A stretch of 64,000 bases of DNA from Astragalus membranaceus. Lineage: Eukaryota > Streptophyta > Magnoliopsida > Fabales > Fabaceae. The notes beneath the pieces are model-generated. The model was not told the DNA's origin, ran no database searches, and saw only the letters and a list, made by a program, of their open reading frames with translations. This document shows positions 33,185 through 44,659 of this stretch, one piece after another. Made by a program: the position numbers and the translations under genes. The number at the start of each line of letters is the position of its first letter. Positions within the stretch are counted from its first letter, which is position 1. The stretch covers positions 52,682,751 to 52,746,750 of the forward strand of contig CM076851.1 in NCBI GenBank assembly GCA_039519185.1, written 5' to 3'.

Positions 33185-36106
33185 TTAGAGATTTTTAAGC
33201 TCAATTGTGGTTTTGTCTCTTACCACATTTTCACCAAAATATTGTTTAATCCTTTGGCCATGCACTTTGAAGGTGGTATTTGTTGCTGTATCATAGAGGT
33301 CTACAGCTCCATGGCTGTATATTTTTATCAATTGGAAAGGGCCTGACCACCTAGATTTTAACTTCCCAGGAAACAATTTTAGCCTGGAGTTGTAAAGCAA
33401 TACCTGTCCTCTTTCAGTGAGATCCCTTTTTATCAATTTTTGATCATGCCACATTTTGGTTTTTTCTTTATAACTTGCTGCATTCTCATAGGAAAAATGC
33501 CTAAGTTCTTCCAATTCATTTAGTTGCAGCAATCTAGCATCTCCTGCTTTCTTGTAGTCAAAGTTGAGTTTTTTTAGAGCCCAATGGGCCTTGTGCTGAA
33601 GTTCAATTGGTAGGTGACAGGACTTCCCATAAACCAACCTATAGGGAGACATCCCTAAAGGTGTTTTATAAGCTGTTCTGTAGGCCCATAAAGCATCATC
33701 TAGATGTATTGACCATTCTTTCCTTGAAGGCCCTACCATCTTTTCCAACATCCTTTTTATTTCTCTGTTTGACAATTCAGTTTGACCACTAGTTTGTGGA
33801 TGATAAGCAGTTGCTATTTTGTGCTTGACCCCATATTTAGCCAATAGGGTCTCAATTAATTTATTACAAAAATGAGATCCCTCATCACTTATGATGGCTC
33901 TAGGAGTTCCAAAACGAGTGAAAATGTTTTTCAATAAAAATTTACTCACAGACCTTGCATCATTGTTGGGTAGAGCAACTGCCTCTTCCCATTTTGAAAC
34001 ATAGTCTACAGCCACTAAAATGTACAGGTTTCCATGAGAAGGGGGAAAAGGTCCCATGAAATCCATTCCCCAAACATCAAAGAGTTCAACCTCTAGAATG
34101 TTTGTTAAAGGTATTTCATGTTTGTTTGAAATATTCCCCGTTCTTTGGCACCTATCACATTTTTTAACAAAGTCTTGAGCATCTTTAAAAAGTGAAGGCC
34201 AATAGTAGCCAGATTGCAATACCTTTGCAGCAGTTCTGATACCACCAAAATGCCCACCACATGGTGCAGAATGGCAGTGTTGTAGCACTTGAATTTGTTC
34301 TTCCTCTGCTAGGCATCTCCTCATTAACTGGTCTTGACACTTCTTGTATAGAAAAGGTTCATCCCAATAATATTGTTTCATTGTGTGGAAGAACCTTCTC
34401 CTTTGCTGATAAGTCATCTCAGTAGGTACCACCTTGCTAACCAAAAAACTCACTATGTCAGCATACCAAGGTGTTACAGGCTCAGGCGCTACAGCGTCTA
34501 GTGTTTGTACACTAGCCGCTACAGCGTTTGATGATTCAGCAGTTATTGTCAATAGCTGCTCATCTGGAAAGTATTCTTTGATCTCCCCACCTGCTGTACC
34601 TGCAATGTCTCTTTCCAATCTAGACAGATGATTAGCAACTTGGTTCTCCACTCCTTTTTTATCCCTTATTTCTAAATCAAATTCTAGGAGTAGGAGAACC
34701 CACCTAATTAGCCTAGGCTTTGTATCTTTCTTTGTTATCAAATATTTAATGGCTGAATGGTCTGTAAAGACAATTACTTTGGTGCCAACCAAATATGATC
34801 TAAATTTGTCAAATGCAAAGACTACAGCTAATAGTTCTTTTTCAGTGACTGTGTAGTTCAATTGAGCTTTTACAAGTGTTTTGCTAGCATAATATATAGA
34901 GTGAAAAAATTTATCATACCTTTCCCCAAGAACAGCTCCAATGGCAAAGTCACTAGCATCACACATAAGCTCAAAAGGCTTACTCCAGTCAGGAGCTATA
35001 ATAACTGGTGCTGTTATTAAAGTTCTCTTCAATTTATCAAAGGCTAACATGCATGGCTCATCAAATGTGAAGGGGTTATCATGCTGTAATAGTTGACATA
35101 GAGGTTTGGAGATTTTTGAAAAATCTTTTATGAACCTCCTATAGAATCCAGCATGCCCCAAAAAGCTTCTGATACCCTTGATGTTGGTTGGAGGAGATAG
35201 CTTCTCAATGACCTCTATTTTAGCCTTGTCCACTTCCAATCCTTTTATGGATATCTTATGCCCCAAAACTATACCTTCTTGCACCATAAAACGGCATTTC
35301 TCCCAGTTTAGCACAAGGTTAGTGTCTTCACATCTAATCAAGATTTCTTCCAAGTTGGATAGGCATAGATGGAATGTTTCTCCAAACACAGAGAAATCAT
35401 CCATGAAGACTTCCATGGATCTTTCAATGTAATCAGAGAAAATTGCCATCATACACCTTTGAAAAGTGGCAGGTGCATTACACAGGCCAAATGGCATCCT
35501 TCTAAAAGCAAAGGTGCCATATGGACAAGTGAATGTAGTCTTTTGCTGATCTTCAGGCAGTATTGCAATCTGGTTATAACCTGAATAACCATCAAGAAAG
35601 CAATAAAATTCTTTACCTGCTAGCCTGTCCAGCATCTGGTCAATGAAAGGCAATGGGAAATGGTCCTTTCTTGTTGCTTTATTCAACCTCCTGTAATCCA
35701 TGCATATTCTCCAGCCTGTTATTTTTCTGGTTGGAAGCAGCTCATTCATTTCATTAGCAATTACTGTTACCCCTCCCTTCTTTGGCACACACTGCACAGG
35801 ACTAACCCATGCACTGTCAGATATGGGGTACACAATACCTGCATCCAACCACTTAATGATTTCCTTCTTCACCACCTCTTTCATAATTGGGTTCAACCTC
35901 CTCTGCCCTTCAATGCAATTTTTAGAATCTTCTTCTAACACTATTCTGTGCATACAGATGGTTGGGCTGATACCTTTGATATCTGACATCTGCCATCCAA
36001 TTGCTTTTTTATGCCGCTGCAGCGTTTGAATCAGATCCTGTTCCTGCTTTTCAGAAAGGTCAGAAGCAATTATAACAGGTAAAGTACTATTGTTACCTAG
36101 ATAAGC
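33185..36106 (-). CDS. Athila-type Pol: reverse transcriptase, RNase H, integrase
   Basis: A frame of about 970 codons in the same frame as gag, separated from it only by the TAA at 36107-36109. The first ATG is at 35989. Motifs in order: reverse transcriptase (WRICMDYRRLNKATRKDHFP, then the active site FMDDFSVFG), RNase H (LMCDASDFAIGAVLG, TVTEKELLAVVFAFDKF), zinc-binding HHCC of integrase (HCHSAPCGGHFG ... CDRCQRTGN), and the integrase core with Asp in WGMDFMGPF, Asp in IISDEGSHF and Glu in SGQTELSNRE. The catalytic residues look intact. The frame ends in a linker with a GPF module (WSGPFQLIKIYSHGAVDL). It depends on readthrough or on the stop being a mutation. Decamer palindromes at 34487, 34517 and 36015 lie in coding sequence. 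Confidence 0.9.
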   Translation of the reverse strand, partial: AYLGNNSTLPVIIASDLSEKQEQDLIQTLQRHKKAIGWQMSDIKGISPTICMHRIVLEEDSKNCIEGQRRLNPIMKEVVKKEIIKWLDAGIVYPISDSAWVSPVQCVPKKGGVTVIANEMNELLPTRKITGWRICMDYRRLNKATRKDHFPLPFIDQMLDRLAGKEFYCFLDGYSGYNQIAILPEDQQKTTFTCPYGTFAFRRMPFGLCNAPATFQRCMMAIFSDYIERSMEVFMDDFSVFGETFHLCLSNLEEILIRCEDTNLVLNWEKCRFMVQEGIVLGHKISIKGLEVDKAKIEVIEKLSPPTNIKGIRSFLGHAGFYRRFIKDFSKISKPLCQLLQHDNPFTFDEPCMLAFDKLKRTLITAPVIIAPDWSKPFELMCDASDFAIGAVLGERYDKFFHSIYYASKTLVKAQLNYTVTEKELLAVVFAFDKFRSYLVGTKVIVFTDHSAIKYLITKKDTKPRLIRWVLLLLEFDLEIRDKKGVENQVANHLSRLERDIAGTAGGEIKEYFPDEQLLTITAESSNAVAASVQTLDAVAPEPVTPWYADIVSFLVSKVVPTEMTYQQRRRFFHTMKQYYWDEPFLYKKCQDQLMRRCLAEEEQIQVLQHCHSAPCGGHFGGIRTAAKVLQSGYYWPSLFKDAQDFVKKCDRCQRTGNISNKHEIPLTNILEVELFDVWGMDFMGPFPPSHGNLYILVAVDYVSKWEEAVALPNNDARSVSKFLLKNIFTRFGTPRAIISDEGSHFCNKLIETLLAKYGVKHKIATAYHPQTSGQTELSNREIKRMLEKMVGPSRKEWSIHLDDALWAYRTAYKTPLGMSPYRLVYGKSCHLPIELQHKAHWALKKLNFDYKKAGDARLLQLNELEELRHFSYENAASYKEKTKMWHDQKLIKRDLTERGQVLLYNSRLKLFPGKLKSRWSGPFQLIKIYSHGAVDLYDTATNTTFKVHGQRIKQYFGENVVRDKTTIELKNL

Positions 36107-38785
36107 TTATTTGAGGTGTGAAGGCAACTCCTTAAGTTCCAGAGTTGGTGGGTGTTCAGTGGAGGGGAGATCCTTTCTCATGTCTGAATTCTCCTGCTTC
36201 AAAGATTCATATTTCTTAGCCCAAATTTCTTTGACTGTCTGCTCCTCCTCTTCTGCAGCTTCTGCATCAGACCCTGTATCTTTACTGCTGTCCAGTAATT
36301 GCCTCAGATGATCTGTGCTTTTCTGGAAGTGATCCTGAACTACTTTGTCAATAGCAGATACAAAGGAGCACTCTTCAATGTTGGGACCTGGAAATTTCAT
36401 AGCATTGAGGATGTTGAACTTGACTTCTTGGTCATTGACCCTCATGATCAATTCTCCTCTCTGCACATCTATCAAAGTTCTTCCAGTGGCCAAGAATGGC
36501 CTTCCCAGTATGATGGGTACTTCTTTATCTGCATCAAAATCCAAGATTACAAAATCAACAGGAAACACAAATTTGTTTACCTTTATTAGAACATCTTCTA
36601 AGATTCCTTCTGGATATGCAAGAGTTCTATCAGCTAGCCGTAGTGTAAGTGAGGTAGGTCTGGCAGTTCCCACTCCTAGCTGTGTGTATATGGACTTGGG
36701 CATAAGATTTATGCTGGCTCCCAAATCACATAGAGCACGACCAGAGCAAAAATTTCCAATTGAGCATGGTATGGTAAAACTGCCAGGATCCTTTGATTTG
36801 GGTGGGAGCTTATTCTGCATCAACATGCTGCACTCCCCAGTCATTGCTACGGTTTCAAATTCCCCAAGTCTCCTCCTCTTAGTAAGCACATCCTTCATGA
36901 ACTTTGCATAGTTGGGCATTTGTTGGAGAGCCTCTACCAAAGGGACATTAATGTGCAACTGTTTTAGGACTATTAGGAATTTGTTAAATTGCTTGTCTTC
37001 ATGAGCCTTTCGAAGTCTTTGAGGGTATGGAAGATCTGGATATGTTGGGATAATTTTGGGTGGTGGTGGTGTTTTTTCAACAACAGGCGCTGCAGCGTTA
37101 GGTTCAGGCGCTGTAGCGTCTGTTGAAGGTTCTTTTTGTTTTTCAGAATTTTTGTTTTTTTCATCATCTGAAACAGTTGATGATCCTATCAAATCTCTTC
37201 CACTCCTTAAAGTTATAGCTTTTACATGATCCCTCCCTGTAGTACTTGAAGTTGAGGCTTCTGTAGTGGATGGTAATGATCCACTAATTCTTTGGGAAAG
37301 GACATTAGCCATCTGCCCCATCTGAACTTCTAGATTTTTAATGGAAGCTTCATGAGTTTTAAGAGTTGTCTTACAATCACTCATAAAGCTTTTCATCAAT
37401 CCTTCCAATGAATTATCTATGACTGGGGCATTCTGCCTTTGGTAGTTTTGAGCAGGGAATCCTGGTGGATTTGCTGGAGCACTATAATTAGGTGCTGTTG
37501 TATTGTTGGCTCCCCATCTGAAATTGGGGTGGTTCTTCCAACCAGGATTATATGTGTTTGAATAGGGATTATTGTTTTTGTTGAAACCCACAAAGTTCAC
37601 AGAGACAGGATTACCAGGACATTCTTCATACAAATGATCTCCTCCACAATATACACAGCTTACTGATCCTGGAGAGGCTTGCTCAATAACACCTACTGTA
37701 GGTTCACGTGCCGCTGCAGCGGTAACCGCTACAGCGTTTGATGTGTTCATAGATTTTATCATGTTAGTGAGAGAGGCAACCTGTGCAGATAGAGCAGAAA
37801 CTTCACTTATTTCATGCACACCAGCTACCTTCTTCTGCTGAGCTAACCTTTCTGTAGGCCATTGATAACTATTTGTGGCAATATCATCAATCAGCTCACA
37901 TGCCTCATTATAGGAGGTTTTCAACAACACACCCCCTGAAGAAGCATCTAACATTTGTCTGGTTGTTGGATCTAGTCCATTGTAGAAGGTTTCCATTTGG
38001 ATAATCACAGGTATACCATGATGAGGGCACTTTCTTAACAGCTCCTTCCATCTCTCCCATGCTTCAAACAGTGTTTCAGCATCTTTTTGTCTGAATGCAG
38101 TAACTTCATTCCTCATTCTTGCATTCTTACTTGGAGGAAAATATTTTGCTAAGAACTTCTCAGCCATTTCATTCCAAGTATGGATAGAGTTAGGCTCTAG
38201 AGAAGTTAACCAGGCCTTTGCTCTATCCTTCAAGGAATAAGGAAAAAGTTTTAATCTAAATGCATCATCACTTACCCCTGGAATGATGAAGTTACTGCAG
38301 ACTTCCAAAAATTGCTTCAAGTGTAAATATGGGTCCTCTTGAGGAGCACCACCAAACTGTCCCACTGTTTGCAACATTTGGAACATCATAGGTTTGAATT
38401 CAAACTGAGCTGTATGGAGAGTAGGTCTTGCTATGCTTGTCTCTATGGTTTGTGGATCAAACACAGCATAGCCCCTCATTGGTCTATCTCTGTCATTTAC
38501 CATTTGAGCAGGTCCTTCATTTATGAATTGATGTCTGTACCAGTCCTCTTGATCATGTAAGGTGGGAGTGGGTGGCTGCTGATGTCTACCTCTAACCCTT
38601 CCACCTGGTTCAGTCCCTCCTCTACCAGAATTAGATCTTCCATGTAGAGTGGTAGCTCTACCAGAATTGGTCCTCTGACTATGTTCTGACATGGTGGGTC
38701 TGAGTCTTTGAAGATGTCTTAGTTTCCTGAACCTTCTCTCTGGTTCTGAGTATGGTTCAAATTCTGGTGGTTGAGACCTGGGCAT
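36107..38785 (-). CDS. Athila-type Gag and aspartic protease
   Basis: 892 codons. The N-terminus is basic and Arg/Gly-rich. The gag core follows (LKLFPYSLKDRAKAWLTSL, FLAKYFPPSKNARMRNEVTAF, PHHGIPVIIQMETFYNGL, KTSYNEACELIDDIATNSYQ), which is characteristic of Athila gag. Then come a CCHC-like knuckle (CVYCGGDHLYEECP), a Pro/Ser-rich linker, a capsid-to-protease block (YPDLPYPQRLRK) and the protease core CDLGASINLMP and IILGRPFL. The frame ends LPSHLK-TAA. The codon after Lys is normally Tyr in this lineage, and translation beyond the stop continues in frame into Pol. Decamers at 37088, 37109, 37712 and 37727 encode Ala-rich stretches. Confidence 0.9.
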   Translation of the reverse strand: MPRSQPPEFEPYSEPERRFRKLRHLQRLRPTMSEHSQRTNSGRATTLHGRSNSGRGGTEPGGRVRGRHQQPPTPTLHDQEDWYRHQFINEGPAQMVNDRDRPMRGYAVFDPQTIETSIARPTLHTAQFEFKPMMFQMLQTVGQFGGAPQEDPYLHLKQFLEVCSNFIIPGVSDDAFRLKLFPYSLKDRAKAWLTSLEPNSIHTWNEMAEKFLAKYFPPSKNARMRNEVTAFRQKDAETLFEAWERWKELLRKCPHHGIPVIIQMETFYNGLDPTTRQMLDASSGGVLLKTSYNEACELIDDIATNSYQWPTERLAQQKKVAGVHEISEVSALSAQVASLTNMIKSMNTSNAVAVTAAAAREPTVGVIEQASPGSVSCVYCGGDHLYEECPGNPVSVNFVGFNKNNNPYSNTYNPGWKNHPNFRWGANNTTAPNYSAPANPPGFPAQNYQRQNAPVIDNSLEGLMKSFMSDCKTTLKTHEASIKNLEVQMGQMANVLSQRISGSLPSTTEASTSSTTGRDHVKAITLRSGRDLIGSSTVSDDEKNKNSEKQKEPSTDATAPEPNAAAPVVEKTPPPPKIIPTYPDLPYPQRLRKAHEDKQFNKFLIVLKQLHINVPLVEALQQMPNYAKFMKDVLTKRRRLGEFETVAMTGECSMLMQNKLPPKSKDPGSFTIPCSIGNFCSGRALCDLGASINLMPKSIYTQLGVGTARPTSLTLRLADRTLAYPEGILEDVLIKVNKFVFPVDFVILDFDADKEVPIILGRPFLATGRTLIDVQRGELIMRVNDQEVKFNILNAMKFPGPNIEECSFVSAIDKVVQDHFQKSTDHLRQLLDSSKDTGSDAEAAEEEEQTVKEIWAKKYESLKQENSDMRKDLPSTEHPPTLELKELPSHLK

Positions 38786-38882
38786 ACGTTGTAGCGCTTA
38801 CTGCTGCAGCAACAAGAAACAACACACCAGTGTAAAATAGGCACTAAGTTTACTAAAAACTTAAACAATGAAAATTAAATGC

Positions 38883-38902
38883 AATCCCCGGCAACGGCGC
38901 CA
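38883..38902 (-). promoter_or_regulatory. Primer binding site, tRNA-Asp type
   Basis: TGGCGCCGTTGCCGGGGA on the minus strand, six bases from the 5' LTR end, as in Athila-lineage elements. 38786-38882 is the short leader to the gag ATG. Confidence 0.85.
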
Positions 38903-38937
38903 AAAACTTGTTGTGCGAAAAGGTCACTAGTGCAAAA

Positions 38938-39215
38938 TCAGGAAAAGAATTAGACATTTAAAGTCAGGCGCTCAGATGCCTGACTTTATATGTTGAGGCG
39001 GTGGCAAACTTGTAATTAAGAGGTAAAACTCGCGAGTTTTAAAGTCAGGCGAGTACACGCCTGACTTCTGAAGTGAAAAATAGGAAAAAAATTAGACTTT
39101 TAAAGTCATGCTATCAGACGCCTGACTACATAAGTAGACACGGTGGCAAACTTGTAATTAAGAGATAAAGTTTTAAAGTCAAGCGCATACACGCCTGACT
39201 TCTAAAGTACTAAAA
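38938..39215. repeat. Left subterminal repeat array of the gene-carrying CACTA
   Basis: Repeated 'aaagtcaggcg' and inverted 'cgcctgactt' words in a roughly 150-base duplicated unit (38938-39080 and 39081-39215), each unit able to pair with itself (for example around 38958-38985). Confidence 0.85.
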
Positions 39216-39472
39216 TAGAACAAATTATTTGACCATTTCATTCGCAAAAAACACGAACCCTATCTTCTCAGTTTTCATTCGCACACTTCATGCTCTCTTC
39301 ATTCGCACACTTCATGCTCTCTTCATTGAGCAGATCTTGAATGCATGAGATGAGAGGTGTGGGGAACAGTAGATCTACAACTGGATCTGAAGGTTGGAGC
39401 TTTCTTTCTTTCTTTTCCTTCCCCCAAACTCCGACGACACAACCTCCGTGTCTTCCTCCGCTAACCACCACA

Positions 39473-41609
39473 ATGGAGAAACGTCCACTCCAAACCAGCA
39501 ACGCAACAAACGTTCCTTCAAAAACTATTGAACAAATGTACCAAAAGAAAACACAAATCGAACACATTCTTCTCCGTCCTGATACCTACGTCGGTTCGAT
39601 TGAAAAACACACTCAAAATCTCTGGGTTTATGAAAACGACGAAATGGTTTACCGATCCATATCTTACGTTCCTGGACTCTACAAGATCTTCGATGAGATT
39701 CTCGTTAACGCTGCTGATAACAAACAGAGAGATCCTTCGATGGACTCTCTTAAGGTTACCATTGATCCTGAAGCGAACACTGTTTCCGTTTACAATAATG
39801 GAGATGGCGTTCCTGTGGAGATTCATCAAGAAGACTACTGGTGGTCGGAACGGTTACGGTGCGAAGCTTACGAACATCTTCTCTACTGAGTTTGTTATCG
39901 AGACAGCTGATGGTCGCCGCTTGAAGAAGTATAAACAGGTAGGGTTTCTTTGATTCTTGAAATATTTTCCCCAAATTTGTGTTTCGAATTGGAATTTTGT
40001 TGATTTAGGGTTTTTTTAGGGTTTCCAATTTTGCTTTTAATAGGTATTTTGTTGATTTAGGATCATGCTGGGGTTTTCAATTTTGATTTAGGATCATGCT
40101 AGGGTTTTCAATTTTGATTTTGTTGCGGTGTTTGTTTGTGGCTGGTTTCATTTCTCTGCTAACATTGCAGTGTCTCATTTGGTTTTTAATTTTTGTGCTT
40201 TTAAATGATTCGGTTAGGATTTTTAATTCTGACTTTCAGATCCTATTGGGGTTTATAATTTTGACTTCAATGGAGATAAATTAATGTTAGTGCATGGTTT
40301 CATTTTGGTGCTAACAACTTAGAATCATTAGATTGTTCAATTTAGGCTTTTGTTTGAATGGTTTTCGTTGCTTCAATTTCTGAATCTTGAAGCTTGTTTT
40401 TTTTTTTGGTTGATGAACTGAACTTTGAGTATTGCTGATTGGATTGATTGGTTGTGCTTTAATGAAGGTATTCACAAACAACATGGGGAAGAAATCAGAG
40501 CCGGCGATTACAAAATGTAAAGCGAACGAGAACTGGACCAAGGTGACATTCAAGCCTGACTTGGAGAAGTTCAAAATGGCCTATCTTGAAGAAGATGTTG
40601 TCGCTTTGATGAAAAAGCGTGTGTTGGACATGGCTGGGTGTCTTGGAAAGACTGTCAAGGTTGAACTTAATGGCCAGTTGCTCCGTATTAAGTCCTTTAA
40701 AGATTATGCTGATCTCTACATGAAATCTGCTGAGAAGTCCAGACCAGTGCCCTTACCAAGGTTTGCCTCCATAGATAGTTAGTTTGGGGAGTCAGTGACT
40801 GTTTTTTTATGGTTATGGTTATTTCCCTTTATTAATTGTTAATTTGTTAACTTGACTTGGTTTTGTTTGTAGGATCCATGCCAAAGTTGGTGATAGGTGG
40901 GAGATTTGCGTGAGTCTAAGTGATGGCCAGTTTAGCAGGTGACTAGTGAACTTTTTAAGTGAAGTAACTTGGTGGCTCATTGTTGCTGTTAGTTTTGTTG
41001 TCTTATAAACCTTTGTTTTGTTCTTTTATTACCAGGTCAGCTTTGTTAATTCCATAGCTACAATCAAGGGTGGGACTCATGTTGATTATATCACGAATCA
41101 GATTACTACCTCTGTGATGAATAAAGTAAACAAGAAGAAAAAGGATGCCAATGTCAAAGCTCACAATGTTAAGAATCATTTGTGGGTTTTTGTCAATGCT
41201 CTTATTGACAACCCTGCTTTTGATTCTCAAACTAAGGAGACTCTTACTACTAGACAAGCTAGTTTTGGTTCTAAATGTGATGTTCCAAAATCAATGCTTA
41301 AGGATGGTTAGTTGCATGTTGTTTATTATGTAATAATGTAATGTAATCAATTAACAATAACAATATGCCAATATGGTATTTTACATTCACACATTGAAAA
41401 TCTTTGCAGTTGCAAATTCTGGAATAGTGGACACCCTCCTATCATGGGCAGATTTTAAGCTAAGTAAAGATTTGAAGAAAACTGATGGAACTAAGACTCA
41501 GAGGATTTGTGGGATTGTAAAGCTAGAGGATGCCAATGATGCAGGTGGAAGGAACTCTGAGAAGTGTACATTGATATTGACTGAAGGAGACTCTGCGAAG
41601 GCACTTGCT
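39473..41609 (+). pseudogene. TOP2: Captured 5' part of a DNA topoisomerase II gene with introns
   Basis: Exons match plant type II topoisomerase from the start to the beginning of the TOPRIM domain. Exon 1 (39473-39938) has MEKRPLQTSN, ILLRPDTYVGSIEKHT, the ATP-site Asn region (IFDEILVNAADNKQRDPSMD) and, in another frame, KKTTGGRNGYGAKLTNIFSTEF. About 20 residues between IHQE and KKTTGG are missing, with a shift near 39834. Further exons: 40468-40760, 40873-40938, 41036-41306 and 41410-41609. The last ends with LTEGDSAKALA, which holds the catalytic Glu of TOPRIM. Introns have GT...AG ends. Cleavage-domain tyrosine, breakage-reunion core and C-terminus are absent. The shift in exon 1 and the lack of 3' exons make it a pseudogene. 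It reads in plus, opposite to the Athila element around it. Confidence 0.92.
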
Positions 41610-41693
41610 GTAAGTTGACTATACCAATACTCAATTGGAGTCCAAATAAGTGGTAAGTTCTCCCTTTCTAACTAGTTTGCACAACCATAACAG

Positions 41694-41763
41694 AGAAATG
41701 CAAATAGCTGAAGCACTGAGCCATCAAATTGAAGTTCAAAAGAGTTTGGAAGAGCAGCTAGAG
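41694..41763 (+). pseudogene. Captured exon of a MYB-CC (PHR1-like) transcription factor
   Basis: Just 85 bases after the last topoisomerase exon, a short exon bounded by AG and GT encodes EMQIAEALSHQIEVQKSLEE followed by QLE. This is the coiled-coil LHEQLE motif that defines MYB-CC proteins of the phosphate-starvation-response family. Only this coiled-coil exon is seen, with no MYB DNA-binding repeat nearby. The expected His of LHEQLE is Glu. It belongs to a different source gene from the topoisomerase, so the element is a chimera. Confidence 0.75.
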
Positions 41764-42161
41764 GTACTTACTGTTTCAGTCCTGCATTATAATTCAATTT
41801 TAGCACTGCTGAATTTGTCTTATTTTCGATATCATCTATCAGTTTGAATGAATGGATATTTTATTTTAGTCAAAACAAAAGTCAGACTTGAATTCCGTGC
41901 TTTATGTGGGTTCCAATATTGAAATGTCAATTCTATTTGGCATGATTAGTCCATATTTGTGGCTTAGATAGTGAACCTGACTATTTACCACTTATTAGTC
42001 CTTATCACTGCGGCTAGGATTTATTTGGATGGTTTCTTTTCTGTTAATCCATTTGACATTGTGTTATTTTCCTCATCTTGTTGATCTTTATTTATGTTTT
42101 ACATTGCTGCTACTCATTTATTTCATTTTTTTTCTTTGATTTGTTGGTTACAAATGCAAGG

Positions 42162-44365
42162 TGCCATTATGGACACAGGAGAATAAAGTAGTTTCAGCTT
42201 GCCTTAAAGTGCATAATGCTGGAAGAGAAAAAGTTAAGAGAGGTGAGTATATTGTCATTCATATGCATCCACCTGAAATCTTTTAGGAGAGTTGTTGTTT
42301 CACATTTTATTTGACCTTTGAGTCTTTATGACTAATTGGTGAAGAGCTTTGGTCCATGTTACTACCTTTCTACCTTTTTCTTCTTTCTAATAACAAGTTC
42401 AGATTTGAACTATCCATTTTTGTTACTTAGGAAATGCTTTTTGTTTGTGAGAAATTGATATTTTTGAAGAATCATGTACTATATGGCAGTGTTTTTATAT
42501 GGGTCATAGAAACAACATTTTTATGCTCTTGATGACTTTATTTTTATTTAGAAGCTCATGAAAGTGATATTTATTTTACAGGTTTATGATTTTCATTTTG
42601 GAAGAAACAAAAAGTTTTTGGCTGTTAGTGTGAGTGTATGGCAGCTTCTCTTTGAAGCAAATCCTATTCAGTTATTAAAGGAAGATTTAGTTCATTTGGT
42701 GGACCAATGAATTATTTGCAATGAAACTGTCTTTCATCTTCTCTTTATCACAATGGTTAACTGGTCAGGTTTATAAAAATGTATTTTGTCATATTCCTGT
42801 CACTGATAAATACAATAAACATTTTTCATATTCTTGTCACTGATAATTCAAGCCTTTATCTTGCCCTGCACAGGTTTTTGGATTTGACATTCATCCTGGT
42901 AAGTTGGTTTTATCTTTGCATGCAGTATTATTATAATTCAAAGGTTCATTCATAGTGGCTTCTATTTCGCAAATAGTGAGAGGAAATAGTATTGTGAAGC
43001 CTTCATTTAATTAAATTGATCACAATGATTTCTCTTTAATGCAGGGGATATTGAGTCTATGCCCTTTATTGAAGCACTTGGCCAGTTTTCATACCATGTA
43101 GGTAATGCTCGTAATTCACAAAGGAAATAAGTATTAATATGAGTTTCTATTAGGTAGCATCTCACACTAAGTTTCTCTATATTATTAATACAAGAGTAAT
43201 TTCCAGTTTCATCTCTTATTCTGTGTGCTGGTTCTATTAGGTATTTATTAAGTTATTATCCTCTTTACAAAGGAAATGTATATTCCCGATAAAATACCAG
43301 CAGCTTGAAGGTATATATTCATGTATTCATTTAGAGAGATCATAAATGTTAATTTTTAAGTTTTTGAGTAACATAATAATGAGTAGTGCTAGAAGACAAA
43401 AGAACAAACTACTTATGAATGTTGTGTGCTGTATGTTCAACAGGTTCAATACCAAGTGCAACCATGTTTTTGATAGATTGTGGGGAGAAAGGAAAAAAAT
43501 AATTTTGGTATGCTATAGCAGTTAACTTTAGTTTCTTTCCTTTGACTAATGGCCTTGTTATTTGCAGTGTTTTTATAGAGCCTAATTTGATGGAGTGGAC
43601 CATTAGGACTAAGGTTTATGACAAAGGTATACTATTGTGTTTTTAATCTGCTGCCTGTATAATTTGATATACACATTCACTAATTTACACACTTAATAGT
43701 AATGCTTACGTTGTTTGTGCTTTCCCCTATCTTCAGGTTTTGATGCTCTAACAAATTAATGCTCACCCTCTATCTTTTCCATTGGATTCAGATTTAGCCA
43801 AAGATAAAATAACAAAGGAAGAAGAAGAAGAACAGGACAGAATACTGAACTGAAATTGCAGAAGGAAATCACTCCATTGAGGTACTTTTTTCTAGGGTTT
43901 GCTTGAGCTTTGATTTTAAAATGTTTGGTATATGAATCTTACTTTGAATAACTTTTCTTCAAATTCAGTTTCCATCTTATTCTCTATTTTCGCTTTCTCT
44001 TTTTGGAATAAGATTCATATAAAACAGAAAACTGAGTTTATGTTCATGATATTTGTAGATAAGTTGAATTAGTGAATTTTTGAAGAGATTGATATGCAGT
44101 AGATAAGTTGAATTAGTGAATTTTTGAAGAGATTGATATGCAGAAGTTAATTTGAAGTCACAAAGTTATTATTATTATCTAAAAGTCTGATAGTTATTGC
44201 ATGCTTTTATTTCTTTCTTCTCAAGTGTTTCATGAAGATGTTCAAATCAATCTGAGCCACTTTTGATTTGTTAAATTTGCAGGTAGAGAAGTTGAAGGAT
44301 TTGTGCTTGAAACAAAGAGAAGAAATCAAATCACTGAAGAAAACAACAACATAAGTGCAAGGGTT
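42162..44365 (+). other. Further exon-like blocks of unidentified origin in the gene-carrying CACTA
   Basis: Several short open blocks bounded by AG and GT lie in intron-like T-rich DNA. Near 42162-42242 one encodes VPLWTQENKVVSACLKVHNA. Near 42876-42898 and 43046-43098 others encode VFGFDIHP and DIESMPFIEALGQFSYHV. Near 43567-43625 one encodes FIEPNLMEWTIRTKVYDK. Near 43792-43855 a charged block reads DLAKDKITKEEEEEQDRILN, and near 44281-44354 a coiled-coil-like block reads VEKLKDLCLKQREEIKSLKK. I do not recognise their source genes. They may be one or more further captures or part of one gene with small exons. A 44-base tandem duplication lies at 44056-44143. Confidence 0.4.
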
Positions 44366-44659
44366 TTCTTCCTCTCAGATTCCTTGTTAAGTGCAAAAAC
44401 TTGTACCTTTCACACTTCAACTTAGATATTTTAGATTTAGTTTTAGTTTGAAAACTAGTAGTATTATGAAACTATATCATTCATGTTTTATTTGATGAAT
44501 TAAGACTACTTATGATGAATAATATTTGTAAATTTGTATAGAGTAACTTAATAAAAGTTATTATATAGTAATTTTGTACTTTTAATGTGTTTTGGGTGTA
44601 AATGTAGGAAGATTAAACCAAAATCGTATAACCAGGGTGTATACAGGAGATTAAACCAA

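Noticed and set aside
39341..41609. A functional topoisomerase II gene of the host
   Set aside because: About 20 residues are deleted with a frame shift in exon 1, all exons after the TOPRIM start are absent, and the fragment lies wholly within a CACTA element.
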